Below, in pieces: positions 33,045-41,437 of a stretch of 64,000 nucleotides of DNA. Every line of letters begins with the position of its first letter. Position 1 is the stretch's first letter. The notes beneath the pieces are model-generated. The model ran no database searches. It was given only the letters and a program-made list of their open reading frames with translations, and was not told the DNA's origin. This DNA comes from Isoptericola sp042668085 (GTDB taxonomy: Bacteria; Actinomycetota; Actinomycetes; Actinomycetales; Cellulomonadaceae): positions 16,387 to 80,386 of the forward strand of contig NZ_JBHVBO010000001.1 in assembly GCF_042668085.1 (NCBI RefSeq). The letters run 5' to 3'. A program made the position numbers and the translations under genes.

Positions 33045-34808
33045 GTGCACGTCGTCCTGACCCGAGAACCCCGAGGCACGGTCCGCGTGCACGACGTCGC
33101 GACGCGCGGCACGTCCGACACCACGGTGCCCGCCGCGGACCTGCCCGCGCTCGTGGCGGACGCCGAGGGCGGCGCGCGCGGAGGCGGGGTCGTGCCGCGC
33201 TGGACGTGGGACGACACGAACCGGTGGTACCCCGGCCTGCTGCGGGCGGGCGTGCGCGTGGAGCGGTCGCACGACCTGCGGCTCGTGCACCGCATCCTGC
33301 GGCACTCCACGGCCACCGAGGGCTCGGAGCTCGCGGCGTCGCCGTCCGGCGCGTGGGACACGATGGCCCCGACGCCGGCGGGCACGGCGCCGCCGGTCGG
33401 CGCCCGCCGCGCGCCGCAGGGCGAGGCGCTCTTCGACCTCGCGGCGCCCGCGCCGTCGGCCCCGGCCCCGCAGGGCGCCGGGGTGGTCGACCCGGTGGCG
33501 GAGCTGCGGCGGCAGGAGGACGCGGTGCGCGGCTCGAAAGCGCCGGGGCGGCTGCGGCTGCTGGCGGCGGGGGAGTCGGCGGGCGCGCTCGTCGCGGCCG
33601 AGATGCACCACGCGGGGCTGCCGTGGCGTGCGGACGTCCACGACGCGATCCTCACCGAGGCGCTGGGGCCACGGCCGCCCGAGGGGCAGCGGCCGGCCCT
33701 CCTCGAGGCGCTCGTCGGCCGCATCCGCGCCGCCCTCGACGCCCCGCCGTCCCTCAACCCCGACTCGCACCCGGACCTGCTCAAGGCGATGCAGTACGCC
33801 GGCGTCGGCGCGCGCAGCCTGCGCAAGTGGGAGCTGGAAAAGCTGGACCACCCCGTCGTCGCGCCGCTGCTGGAGTACAAGAACCTCTACCGCCTGCTCA
33901 CCGCCAACGGCTGGCACTGGCTCGACGAGTGGGTGACCGACGGGCGGTTCCGCACCGAGTACGTGGTGGGCGGCGTCGTGACCGGGCGCTGGGCGTCCAC
34001 CGGCGGCGGGGCGCTGCAGCTGCCCAAGGGGGTGCGGCGCGCGGTGGTCGCCGACCCGGGGTGGTGCCTGGTCGTGGCGGACGTCGCCCAGCTCGAGCCG
34101 CGCGTCCTGGCGGGGATGGCCGGCGACGAGGCGATGGCGACCGCGGGCCGCGCCGGAGACCTGTACGCCGGCATCGTCGCGTCAGGCGTGGTGCCGACCC
34201 GCGAGCTGGCCAAGGTGGGCATGCTCGGCGCGATGTACGGCGGCACCACGGGGGCGAGCGCGCAGGTGCTGCCGCGGCTGGGCCGGGAGTACCCGCGGGC
34301 GATCGCGCTCGTGGAGGAGGCGGCGCGCACGGGGGAGCGCGGGGGCGTCGTGACGACCTGGCTGGGCCGGTCCTCCCCGGCCCCGGGCTCCGCGTGGGAC
34401 GAGGCGCAGGCGGGCGCGTTCGCCGACGACGCCGGCGCGGACGCGGCCGCGCGTGCCCGGTCGGCGACGCGGTCGTGGGGGCGGTTCACCCGCAACTTCG
34501 TGGTGCAGGGCACCGCGGCGGAGTGGGCGCTGTGCTGGCTGGCATCGATCCGCCGCCGCCTCTGGGCGCTGGGGGTCGCCGAGGGCGTGCGGCCCGGCCT
34601 GGCGCCCGCGCCGTTCGCCGACCGCCCCCACCTCGCGTTCTTCCTGCACGACGAGGTCGTGGTGCACGCCCCCCGCGAGCTCGCCGCCGCGGTCGCCGCC
34701 GAGGTGCGCGCCGCCGCCGAGGAGGCGGGGCGCCTGCTGTTCGGTGACTTCCCCGTCGACTTCCCGCTCACGGTCGCGGCGGTCGACTCGTACGCCGACG
34801 CCAAGTGA
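33045..34808 (+). CDS. Family A DNA polymerase with degenerate exonuclease domain
   Basis: An actinobacterial bifunctional 3'-5' exonuclease/DNA polymerase of Pol I type without the 5' nuclease. Motif A reads ADVAQLEPRVLA (metal Asp kept), motif B is KVGMLGAMYGGTTG and motif C is FFLHDEVVVHAP. The N-terminal 200 residues sit where the proofreading domain should be, but I see no DxE or other exonuclease metal site. At 587 residues it is a normal length for this subgroup. It is probably a repair polymerase. GTG 33045 follows the phosphotransferase stop by 29 bases, so the genes may be co-transcribed. Confidence 0.85.
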   Translation: MHVVLTREPRGTVRVHDVATRGTSDTTVPAADLPALVADAEGGARGGGVVPRWTWDDTNRWYPGLLRAGVRVERSHDLRLVHRILRHSTATEGSELAASPSGAWDTMAPTPAGTAPPVGARRAPQGEALFDLAAPAPSAPAPQGAGVVDPVAELRRQEDAVRGSKAPGRLRLLAAGESAGALVAAEMHHAGLPWRADVHDAILTEALGPRPPEGQRPALLEALVGRIRAALDAPPSLNPDSHPDLLKAMQYAGVGARSLRKWELEKLDHPVVAPLLEYKNLYRLLTANGWHWLDEWVTDGRFRTEYVVGGVVTGRWASTGGGALQLPKGVRRAVVADPGWCLVVADVAQLEPRVLAGMAGDEAMATAGRAGDLYAGIVASGVVPTRELAKVGMLGAMYGGTTGASAQVLPRLGREYPRAIALVEEAARTGERGGVVTTWLGRSSPAPGSAWDEAQAGAFADDAGADAAARARSATRSWGRFTRNFVVQGTAAEWALCWLASIRRRLWALGVAEGVRPGLAPAPFADRPHLAFFLHDEVVVHAPRELAAAVAAEVRAAAEEAGRLLFGDFPVDFPLTVAAVDSYADAK

Positions 34809-34833
34809 CCGCCCCCAGCCTTAGGGTCGGGCC

Positions 34834-35823
34834 ATGACCACCGGGACCGGAGACAGCACAGCACCGAGCACGCCCGCGAACCCCCCGACGCTGCGCGACG
34901 TCGTCGCCGCCCTCGAGGACCTCTACCCGCCGTCGACCGCGGAGGGCTGGGACGCGGTCGGCCTGGTGGTCGGCGACCCCGCGGCGCCCGTGCGCAGGAT
35001 CCTCTTCGCCGTCGACCCGGTGGCCGCCGTGGTCGACGAGGCGATCGACTGGGGCGCGGACCTGCTGGTCACGCACCACCCGCTGTTCCTGCGGCCCGTG
35101 CACTCGGTCGCGGCCACGACGTTCAAGGGCGACGTGGTGCACCGGCTGCTGCGCGCGGGCTGCGGGCTGTACGTGGCGCACACCAACGCCGACGCCGCCC
35201 CGCGCGGCGTCGCGGACGCGCTCGCGGACCTCGTCGGCATCACCGACCGCCGCCCGCTCGTCGTCGGGGACGACGGCGCCGGGGACGGTGCCGGTCCGGT
35301 GCGCGGCATCGGCCGGGTCGGCCGGCTCGCGGAACCCACGACGCTGGGGGCGTTCGCCGAGCGCGTCGCGGCCGTGCTGCCGGCGACGGCGCAGGGCGTG
35401 CGCGTGGCCGGCGACCTGGAGGCCCCGGTCGCCACCGCCGCCGTGGTGGGCGGCTCCGGGGACTCGCTGTTCGACGCTGTCCGCGCCGCCGCCGTTGACG
35501 TGTACGTCACCGCCGACCTGCGCCACCACCCCGCCTCGGAGCTGCGGGAGCGGGCCGACTTCGAGGCCGGCGCCGCCGGCGGGGCGGCGACGCCCTTCCT
35601 CGTGGACGTGGCCCACTTCGCGAGCGAGTGGCCGTGGCTCGAGTACGCCGCCGAGGACGTCGTCGCGCGCCTCGGGGAGACGGCCGGAGGGCTGGGCGAC
35701 GGGGGGACCGGGGACGGTTCCGGAGAAGGTACGGTGACCACGAGGGTGAGCACGATCGGCACCGACCCGTGGACCGCGCGGGTGGCGAGCACCGTGCGCG
35801 AGACCGACCGCCCCACCAGCTGA
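34834..35823 (+). CDS. Nif3-like dinuclear metal-centre protein
   Basis: A hexameric metal-binding protein of the GTP cyclohydrolase I type 2/NIF3 family. The metal ligands appear in LLVTHHPLFLR and in YVAHTNADAAPRG near the N-terminal third, and the C-terminal DVAHFASEWPWLE supplies the last His and Glu. The central region (about 165-230) is the usual inserted domain. The physiological role is unsettled. It heads an operon with the zinc-ribbon and phosphatase genes. Confidence 0.9.
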   Translation: MTTGTGDSTAPSTPANPPTLRDVVAALEDLYPPSTAEGWDAVGLVVGDPAAPVRRILFAVDPVAAVVDEAIDWGADLLVTHHPLFLRPVHSVAATTFKGDVVHRLLRAGCGLYVAHTNADAAPRGVADALADLVGITDRRPLVVGDDGAGDGAGPVRGIGRVGRLAEPTTLGAFAERVAAVLPATAQGVRVAGDLEAPVATAAVVGGSGDSLFDAVRAAAVDVYVTADLRHHPASELRERADFEAGAAGGAATPFLVDVAHFASEWPWLEYAAEDVVARLGETAGGLGDGGTGDGSGEGTVTTRVSTIGTDPWTARVASTVRETDRPTS

Positions 35824-35844
35824 ATCACTGCGAGAGGACCGCCC

Positions 35845-36594
35845 GTGGCCACTGCACCCCCCGAGGACCAGCGCCGACTGCTCGAGGTCCAGGCCCTCGA
35901 CACGAGGCTGCAGCAGCTCGTCCACCAGCGCCGCAACCACCCGGCGCTGGCGACCATCGCGGAGCTCGACGGCCGCATCGGCGACCTGCACACCTCGCTC
36001 GTCGACTCGCGCACCGCCGTGGCCGACCTCGAGCGGGAGCTCGCCAAGGCGGAGTCCGACGTCGCCCAGGTGCGCACCCGCGCCGAGCGCGACCAGCAGA
36101 AGCTCGACTCCGGCGCCCTGTCGGCGAAGGACTCCCAGGCCCTGGTGAGCGAGCTCGAGTCCCTCGCGCGCCGCCAGTCGGTCCTGGAGGACGCCGAGAT
36201 CGAGGTCATGGAGCGCCTCGAGGCGCACCAGGGCTCGCTGGCCGAGGTGGAGTCGGCGCACGCCGAGCTCGAGGCCGCCAAGGCGAAGGCCACCTCCGAG
36301 CGGGACGAGGCCTGGGCCGAGATCAACGCGACCGGGTCGAAGGTCAAGGCGGAGCGCGAGGCGGCCGCGGCCGGCCTCGACGCCGGCCTGGTCGCCCTGT
36401 ACGACAAGCTGCGCGCGCAGCTCGGCGGCGTCGGCGCCGCGGCGCTGCGCGGCGGCCGCTGCGAGGGGTGCCGCCTCGACCTCAACCCCGGCGACCTCGC
36501 CGCCGCCAAGGCGGCCGCGCCGGAGCAGGTCGTGCGCTGCGAGGAGTGCGGCCGCATCCTCGTGCGCCTGCCGGACGACGGCGCCACGGCCTGA
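35845..36594 (+). CDS. C4 zinc-ribbon coiled-coil protein
   Basis: About 180 residues of charged coiled coil (LLEVQALDTRLQQLVHQR and following) end in a zinc ribbon with CEGC and CEEC pairs (residues about 207-235). This is the DUF164/CdsZ-type family, widely found next to Nif3 genes and implicated in nucleic-acid or ribosome-linked regulation. GAGAGGA precedes the start. Its stop overlaps the ATG of the phosphatase gene (TGATG). Confidence 0.9.
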   Translation: MATAPPEDQRRLLEVQALDTRLQQLVHQRRNHPALATIAELDGRIGDLHTSLVDSRTAVADLERELAKAESDVAQVRTRAERDQQKLDSGALSAKDSQALVSELESLARRQSVLEDAEIEVMERLEAHQGSLAEVESAHAELEAAKAKATSERDEAWAEINATGSKVKAEREAAAAGLDAGLVALYDKLRAQLGGVGAAALRGGRCEGCRLDLNPGDLAAAKAAAPEQVVRCEECGRILVRLPDDGATA

Positions 36595-37289
36595 TGGCCC
36601 GACCGTCCGGAGCGAGCCCCGCGGCGGGCGCGGACCTGCGCACCGTCGTGCTCGTCCGGCACGGCGTGACGGAACTGACCGAGGCGCGCGCCTACTCGGG
36701 CGGCGGCGTCCCCGGGCCGGCGCTGACGTCGCGGGGGCGCACCCAGGCCGCGCGCGCCGCGGACGCCGTCTTCCGCATCGGCAAGGACCTGTGGCCGGAC
36801 CTGCCGCGAGTCGGCGCCCTCGTCGCCTCGCCCCTGGTGCGCACGCTCGAGACCGCGGCTGCCGTCGGGCGCCGCACCGGGCAGCACGTGCGACCGGACG
36901 ACCGGTTCGCCGAGTGCGTGTTCGGCGACTGGGAGGGCCTCACCCCCGACGCGATCGCCGGCGGTTGGCCCGAGGAGTTCGCCGCCTGGGCCACGACGGG
37001 TACCGACCGTCCGCCCGGCGGCGAGTCGTACGCCGACGTGGGCGAGCGGGCGTGGGCCGGGCTGCGCGACGTCGTCACCGCGACGGAGCCGGGCGCCGCG
37101 ACCGTCGTCGTCGCGCACACCGTGACGATCCGCGCCCTGGCGGGGCGGTCGCTCGGCGCGCCGGTGTCGTCGTGGCGCCTGCTGCGGGTGCCGCCCTGCT
37201 CGCTGACCGTGCTGCGCTACGGGCTCGGGGAAGAAGGCGAGCCCGCGCTCGCGGAGGTCACCGCGGCGGGCTTCCCGACCGACGGCTGA
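36594..37289 (+). CDS. Histidine phosphatase-family protein (phosphoglycerate mutase-like)
   Basis: A phosphatase with the LVRHGVTE catalytic His loop near residue 20, the second Arg in SPLVRTLETA, the acid in FGDWEGLT and the second His in VVVAHTVTIRAL. Actinobacterial MSMEG_4193/CobC-like members of this group form the third gene of the Nif3 operon. The substrate is unknown. ATG 36594 shares bases with the stop of the previous gene. Confidence 0.9.
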   Translation: MARPSGASPAAGADLRTVVLVRHGVTELTEARAYSGGGVPGPALTSRGRTQAARAADAVFRIGKDLWPDLPRVGALVASPLVRTLETAAAVGRRTGQHVRPDDRFAECVFGDWEGLTPDAIAGGWPEEFAAWATTGTDRPPGGESYADVGERAWAGLRDVVTATEPGAATVVVAHTVTIRALAGRSLGAPVSSWRLLRVPPCSLTVLRYGLGEEGEPALAEVTAAGFPTDG

Positions 37290-37304
37290 GCCTGCCCGGC
37301 GACG

Positions 37305-37658
37305 TCAGCGCTTCGAGGGCTTCGGTGGCTTCGGTGGCTTCGGCGGTAGTGCGAGCGCGAGGTCCACGCCGCGGTCGACCCACGCGCAGCGCGTCGTCGT
37401 CCGAGGTGACGGCGGGACCCACCACGACCGTGCCGCGCATGGTGCGCTCGCCCATCCTCATCTCGTGCGCGCCGTCGGCGAGTGCCTGCGCGTGACCGCC
37501 CGTGCCGACGTGCACCATGAGCTCGTCGTCGCCCACACCGACGGCCATGTGGGTGTTCACCATGAATGCGACGCCCCGAACATCTGCCGCTCGACGAACG
37601 GCGCGCGCTCGCCGACGGCGTCGCGGACGCGGGCGGCGAGGTCCTGGTCGTAGGCCAT
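37305..37658 (-). pseudogene. TfoX N-terminal domain protein with two frameshifts
   Basis: The start MAYDQDLAARVRDAV and VERQMFG is a TfoX N-terminal domain. A missing G in a G run (about 37571-37575) shifts the frame; the next segment, GVAFMVNTHMAVGVGDDELMV, is correct in a second frame. A further loss of two bases near 37388 restores the first-type ending WVDRGVDLALALPPKPPKPP and the stop at 37305. Two independent indels in 350 bases point to real decay or to indel-prone sequencing. Confidence 0.8.
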
Positions 37659-37696
37659 GCGGACCAGTGTGCGCCGGGTAGGGGGCGTCCCGCCCG

Positions 37697-38533
37697 TCAG
37701 GCGATGACGACCTCGAGGGTGCTGGGGCCGCGGCGGGTGGCGGCGTCGTGCAGGGTGGCCTCGACCATCCGGTACGACAGGCCCGTGCCGACCTCCGTGC
37801 CGATGACCTGCCCGTCGAGCTCGCGGGCGGCGTCGAGCAGCTCCGCGGCGCTGGTGGGCGCGGGGCCGGAGCGGCGCAGCAGGTGGCCGGTGAGCACGCC
37901 GCGCGTGTGCTTGGCGTTGTGCGAGACGACGGCGCGCTTCCCGTCCGTCTCGCGCACGACGCGGACGGTGACCCAGTCCGCGGCCGCGTCGCCGGTGGTG
38001 GCCGGCTTCCAGGCGGCGAGGTACGCGGCCGACCGGCAGTCGACGACGACGTCGCCCGCGGCGCGGGCGTCGAGGGCGGCGGCCAGGTGCGGCCGCCACG
38101 CGGTGGCGAGCTTGCCGACTCCGGGCAGGTCGACGCCCATCGAGAGGCGGTACGCGGGGATGCGGTCGGCGGGGGAGACGGCGCCCCACAGGCCCGAGAA
38201 GACGCGGACGTCGTCGGCGGCACGCCGGGCGGCGTCCGCGGGCAGCTCGGCGAGGCCGGCCGCCGCGTAGAGGACGCCGGTGTAGACGTGGGCGGCGGGC
38301 GCCGTCGGTGCGTCCTTGAGCTCGGTGTTGCGTGCGACCTCCGCACCGAGCGACGCGCCCACCCCGAGGATCTCGGTCGCGTCCGGCCGCACGCTCACCG
38401 CAGCGAGGGCGTCGAGCACGGCCAGCCGCTGCGCGGTGAGCTGCTGCGCCCCCGTGAGGCCTTCGAGGTCGACGGGAGCGGCGCCGGCTGGCGCGGGCGT
38501 CTTGCCCTCGGAGGGCGGCAGGCAGATCAGCAC
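37697..38533 (-). CDS. yaaA: YaaA-family peroxide stress protein
   Basis: A DNA-binding protein that limits iron and oxidative damage in E. coli. The family start LICLPPSEGKT, the middle RVFSGLWGAVSPADRIPAYRLSM (two parts) and the conserved late VVSHNAKHTRG are all present. At 278 residues it is slightly longer than the E. coli protein. Confidence 0.9.
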   Translation of the reverse strand: MLICLPPSEGKTPAPAGAAPVDLEGLTGAQQLTAQRLAVLDALAAVSVRPDATEILGVGASLGAEVARNTELKDAPTAPAAHVYTGVLYAAAGLAELPADAARRAADDVRVFSGLWGAVSPADRIPAYRLSMGVDLPGVGKLATAWRPHLAAALDARAAGDVVVDCRSAAYLAAWKPATTGDAAADWVTVRVVRETDGKRAVVSHNAKHTRGVLTGHLLRRSGPAPTSAAELLDAARELDGQVIGTEVGTGLSYRMVEATLHDAATRRGPSTLEVVIA

Positions 38534-38632
38534 CCGGACACCCTAGTCGCGGGCGTCGCCCCGCCGCGGTGAGGTCGGTCACCGGCGCCGGGTGCGGGCA
38601 GGGTCGGGGCGGAGGGTCAGCGGGGCGGCGGG

Positions 38633-39826
38633 TCAGCGGGGTGCGCTGACGGGCTCGTCCCAGTCGACGCGGTAGTCCGTGACCCAGTCGTGCGTGCGAC
38701 GGGTGGCGGCCCGGCCCACGAGGGGCAGGATGACGCGGTCGCGCAGGGTCCGGGTGACCACGCCGGGGATCTTGAGGTTCGACGTGCGCTTCGCCTGCGC
38801 GACGAGCCGCTCTACCCGGCGGCGGCGCAGCGCCTCGAAGGCGGCGAGCGCGGCGGCGGGGTCGCCGAGGTCGCGGACGCAGCGCGCCAGGACGAGGCCG
38901 TCCTCGACCGCCAGGGACGCGCCCTGGCCGGAGGTGGGGGAGATCGCGTGCGCGGCGTCGCCCACGAGACCGATCGGGCCGCGGTGCCAGACCGGGACCT
39001 GCGGGAGGTCGCGGGTGCTCCAGGGGCCGTCGATCGTGGGGGTCGCGTCGATCAGGGCGAGCGCGGGCGAGTCGTCGTCGGCGAAGAGGCACCGCAGCTC
39101 GGCGCGCCACGCCTCCGGTGTCCACGCCGCCAGGTCGGCGTCGGACGGCTCCGCGGGCTGCGGCACGTTGGCGAACCACCACACGTCGCCGGGCCCTCTG
39201 CGGACGAAGGCGAAGAACGCCTGCCGCCCGAACACCATGGTGAAGACGCCGTCCTCGCCGGGGACGTCGACGCCCGTGGCGTAGCCGCCGCTGTTGAGCA
39301 GCCCCGTGTAGCGCGGGGGAGGGGCGTCCGGGTCGAGGAGGCGGCGCGTGCGGGAGCGGAGCCCGTCGGCCCCCACCAGGAGGTCGGCCGTGGCGGTGGT
39401 GCCGTCGGCGAACGCCGCGGTGACGCGGCCGTCGGCCCCGACCGCGGCGTCGACGAGCCGCTTGCCGTGCTCGACGGCGATGCCGCGCCGGGCGGCGGCG
39501 TCGCGCAGGGCGGCGTACAGGTCGGCGCGCCGCACCGTCTGGCTGCGCAGCCCGCCGCCGGGCGCGGACTGCGGGACGGTGGCCAGCAGCCGCCCCGCGG
39601 CGTTGCGCATCTGCATGGTGGGGGTGTCGAAGCCCCCGAGGTCGGCATGGTCCACGCCGAGCACCCCGAGCGCGTGCAGCCCGTTGGGCGCCACGGTGAG
39701 GAACGAGCCGGCGTCGTCCGCGGACCGGTCGTAGGCCTCGACGACGCGGACGTCGAGGCCGGCCTTGCGGAGTGCCATGGCGGTCGCCGGCCCGGCGACG
39801 CCACCTCCGATCACGAGTGCATCCAT
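38633..39826 (-). CDS. FAD-dependent aromatic monooxygenase
   Basis: A flavin hydroxylase of the salicylate/PHBH type. The N-terminal GGGVAGPATAMALRKAGLDV binds ADP of FAD, VGADGLRSRTR is the DG motif and GLVGDAAHAISPTSGQGASLA the second FAD motif. At 397 residues it is complete. The natural substrate is unknown; relatives act on phenolics or antibiotics. It is divergent from a PadR regulator 66 bases away, which probably controls it in response to a phenolic compound. Confidence 0.9.
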   Translation of the reverse strand: MDALVIGGGVAGPATAMALRKAGLDVRVVEAYDRSADDAGSFLTVAPNGLHALGVLGVDHADLGGFDTPTMQMRNAAGRLLATVPQSAPGGGLRSQTVRRADLYAALRDAAARRGIAVEHGKRLVDAAVGADGRVTAAFADGTTATADLLVGADGLRSRTRRLLDPDAPPPRYTGLLNSGGYATGVDVPGEDGVFTMVFGRQAFFAFVRRGPGDVWWFANVPQPAEPSDADLAAWTPEAWRAELRCLFADDDSPALALIDATPTIDGPWSTRDLPQVPVWHRGPIGLVGDAAHAISPTSGQGASLAVEDGLVLARCVRDLGDPAAALAAFEALRRRRVERLVAQAKRTSNLKIPGVVTRTLRDRVILPLVGRAATRRTHDWVTDYRVDWDEPVSAPR

Positions 39827-39833
39827 GACGCCA

Positions 39834-39866
39834 CCATAAAATGGCTAACCATAAGTTGGCAAGGGG
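39834..39866. promoter_or_regulatory. AT-rich divergent promoter/operator for monooxygenase and padR
   Basis: The only AT-rich stretch nearby (AAAATGGCTAACCATAAG) lies between the divergent starts and contains an imperfect inverted repeat GCTAAC-CATAA-GTTGGC (39843-39859). It is a reasonable PadR binding site. Confidence 0.5.
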
Positions 39867-39892
39867 ATCGGGCGCGGCCGTAGGCTGTGCCC

Positions 39893-40504
39893 GTGACCGA
39901 CCGACCGCGCTCGCCGCTCGCGATGGTGCTGCTCGCGCTCCTCGCCGAGGAGCCGATGCACGCGTACCGGATGCAGCGCCTGCTCAAGACCCGCCAGAAG
40001 GACGCCGTCGTCAACGTGGCGCGGAGCAACAGCGTCTACCAGGCGCTCGACCGCCTCGAGCGCGACGGGTACGTCGCCGTGCACGAGAAGGTCGCCGCCG
40101 ACTCGGCGCCGGCCAGGGTCGTCTACGCCCTCACCGACGCGGGCCGCGAGGTGCTCTGGCGATGGATGGACGCGGCGCTGGTCGCGCCCGCGCGGGAGTT
40201 CCCGGAGTTCCGCGCCGTGCTCGCGGTGGTCTCCCTGCACGCGCCCGGCCTGGTCGCGGACCGGCTCGAGGAGCGGGCCGCGAACCTCGAGGCGATCCTC
40301 GAGAAGGCCGCCGCGGAGGACGAGCTCATGGCCCGGATGGGCCTGCCGCGCGTGCTCATGCTCGAGCAGGAGCACCTCGTCGCGGTGACCGCCGCCGAGC
40401 TCGCCTGGGTGCGCGGCGTGGTGGACGACCTGCGGTCCGGGGCGCTCACGTGGGACGCCGAGCAGATGCGTGCGACGAGCGCGCGGCACGAGGGCGACGT
40501 CTGA
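39893..40504 (+). CDS. PadR-family transcriptional regulator
   Basis: A winged-helix repressor. The N-terminal PadR domain begins PLAMVLLALLAEEPMHAYRM, followed by SNSVYQALDRLERDGYV (recognition helix) and VYALTDAGREVL (wing). The C-terminal helical dimerisation domain is of the Vir type. GTG 39893 or GTG 39887 are both possible starts. It likely represses the divergent monooxygenase gene. Confidence 0.88.
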   Translation: MTDRPRSPLAMVLLALLAEEPMHAYRMQRLLKTRQKDAVVNVARSNSVYQALDRLERDGYVAVHEKVAADSAPARVVYALTDAGREVLWRWMDAALVAPAREFPEFRAVLAVVSLHAPGLVADRLEERAANLEAILEKAAAEDELMARMGLPRVLMLEQEHLVAVTAAELAWVRGVVDDLRSGALTWDAEQMRATSARHEGDV

Positions 40505-40581
40505 CCCGGACGCCCCCGCCACGTCCACCAGGTGGGACCCGACCGTGACGCGGGTCGCCGGCTCCGCTAGCGTCCCCGGGC

Positions 40582-40965
40582 ATGGTCCAGGTGAAGATCT
40601 ACGGCAACCGCCGGGTGTGGGGTCAGCGGCGCACGGAGGTCTCCGACGCGCTGCACGCGGCGCTGGTCGGGGCCTGGCAGATCCCCGAGGACAAGCGGTT
40701 CCACCGGTTCCTGCTGCTCGACGACGGTGACCTCGTCGCCCCGCGCTCGGACGACTACCTGATGATCGAGATCGTCGCCTTCGCCGGCCGCACGCGGGAG
40801 GCCAAGCGCGAGCTGATCCGCCGCGTGTACGACGACGTCGCGCCGTCGCTGGGCGTCGCGCCGGACGACGTCGAACTCGTCGTGATCGAGTCGCCCGCCG
40901 AGAGCTGGGGCATCCGCGGCCGGTCCGGCGACGAGCTGGCCCTGAGCTACAAGGTCGACGTGTGA
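40582..40965 (+). CDS. Tautomerase-family protein lacking the N-terminal proline
   Basis: A 127-residue protein of the MIF/4-oxalocrotonate tautomerase superfamily: KIYGNRRVWGQRR at the start, YLMIEIVAFAGRTREAKRELI in the middle and SPAESWGIRGRSGDEL at the end. Active members need Pro after the removed Met; here the sequence starts MVQVK, so the usual catalytic base is absent. Confidence 0.82.
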   Translation: MVQVKIYGNRRVWGQRRTEVSDALHAALVGAWQIPEDKRFHRFLLLDDGDLVAPRSDDYLMIEIVAFAGRTREAKRELIRRVYDDVAPSLGVAPDDVELVVIESPAESWGIRGRSGDELALSYKVDV

Positions 40966-41003
40966 CCGTACCGACGTGGGCGTCCGACCGGCTCGACCGC
41001 GCA

Positions 41004-41009
41004 TAGACT
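41004..41009 (+). promoter_or_regulatory. Probable -10 box of rnpB
   Basis: TAGACT lies 8 bases before the mapped 5' end of the RNase P RNA. No convincing -35 box is seen. Confidence 0.45.
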
Positions 41010-41017
41010 GTGCGACG

Positions 41018-41411
41018 CGGACGAGTCGGTCGGACGGTCGCGTCGGCGGTGCTCTCGGGCGCCGTCGCCGAGGAACGTCCGGGCTCCGAAGGGCGAGGTG
41101 GTGGCTAACGGCCACCCGGGGTGACCCGCGGGACAGTGCCACAGAAAGCAGACCGCCGTCGCCGGGCGACCGGTGGCGGTAAGGGTGAAACGGTGGTGTA
41201 AGAGACCACCAGCGCGGCCGGTGACGGTCGTGGCTCGGTAAACCCCACCTGGAGCAAGGTCAGACAGGGAGCGTTCGAGGGTTGCCCGCCCGATGCTCCC
41301 GGGTAGACCGCTCGAGCCCTGCGGCAACGCAGGGCCTAGATGGATGACCGTCGCCCGCGCCCGGGCAACCGGGCGCGGGAACAGAACCCGGCGTACAGAC
41401 CGGCTCGTCCG
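41018..41411 (+). ncRNA. rnpB: RNase P RNA, bacterial class A
   Basis: The ribozyme that matures tRNA 5' ends. The conserved core GAGGAACGTCCGGGCTCC is near the 5' end, with GGACAGTGCCACAGAAA, GGTAAGGGTGAAACGGTG and GGTAAACCCCACCTGGAGC in order, then TAGATGGATGACC and ACAGAACCCGGCGTACAGACC near the 3' end. The ends pair over 14 bases (CGGACGAGTCGGTC with GACCGGCTCGTCCG, one G-U), forming helix P1 and fixing the limits. Confidence 0.97.
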
Positions 41412-41437
41412 CACGTTCCGCCCGGGCCGGCCGTCGG

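Noticed and set aside
41357..41383. Terminator hairpin after rnpB
   Set aside because: The GC-rich hairpin lies inside the RNase P RNA, before the conserved 3' segment and the closing P1 strand.
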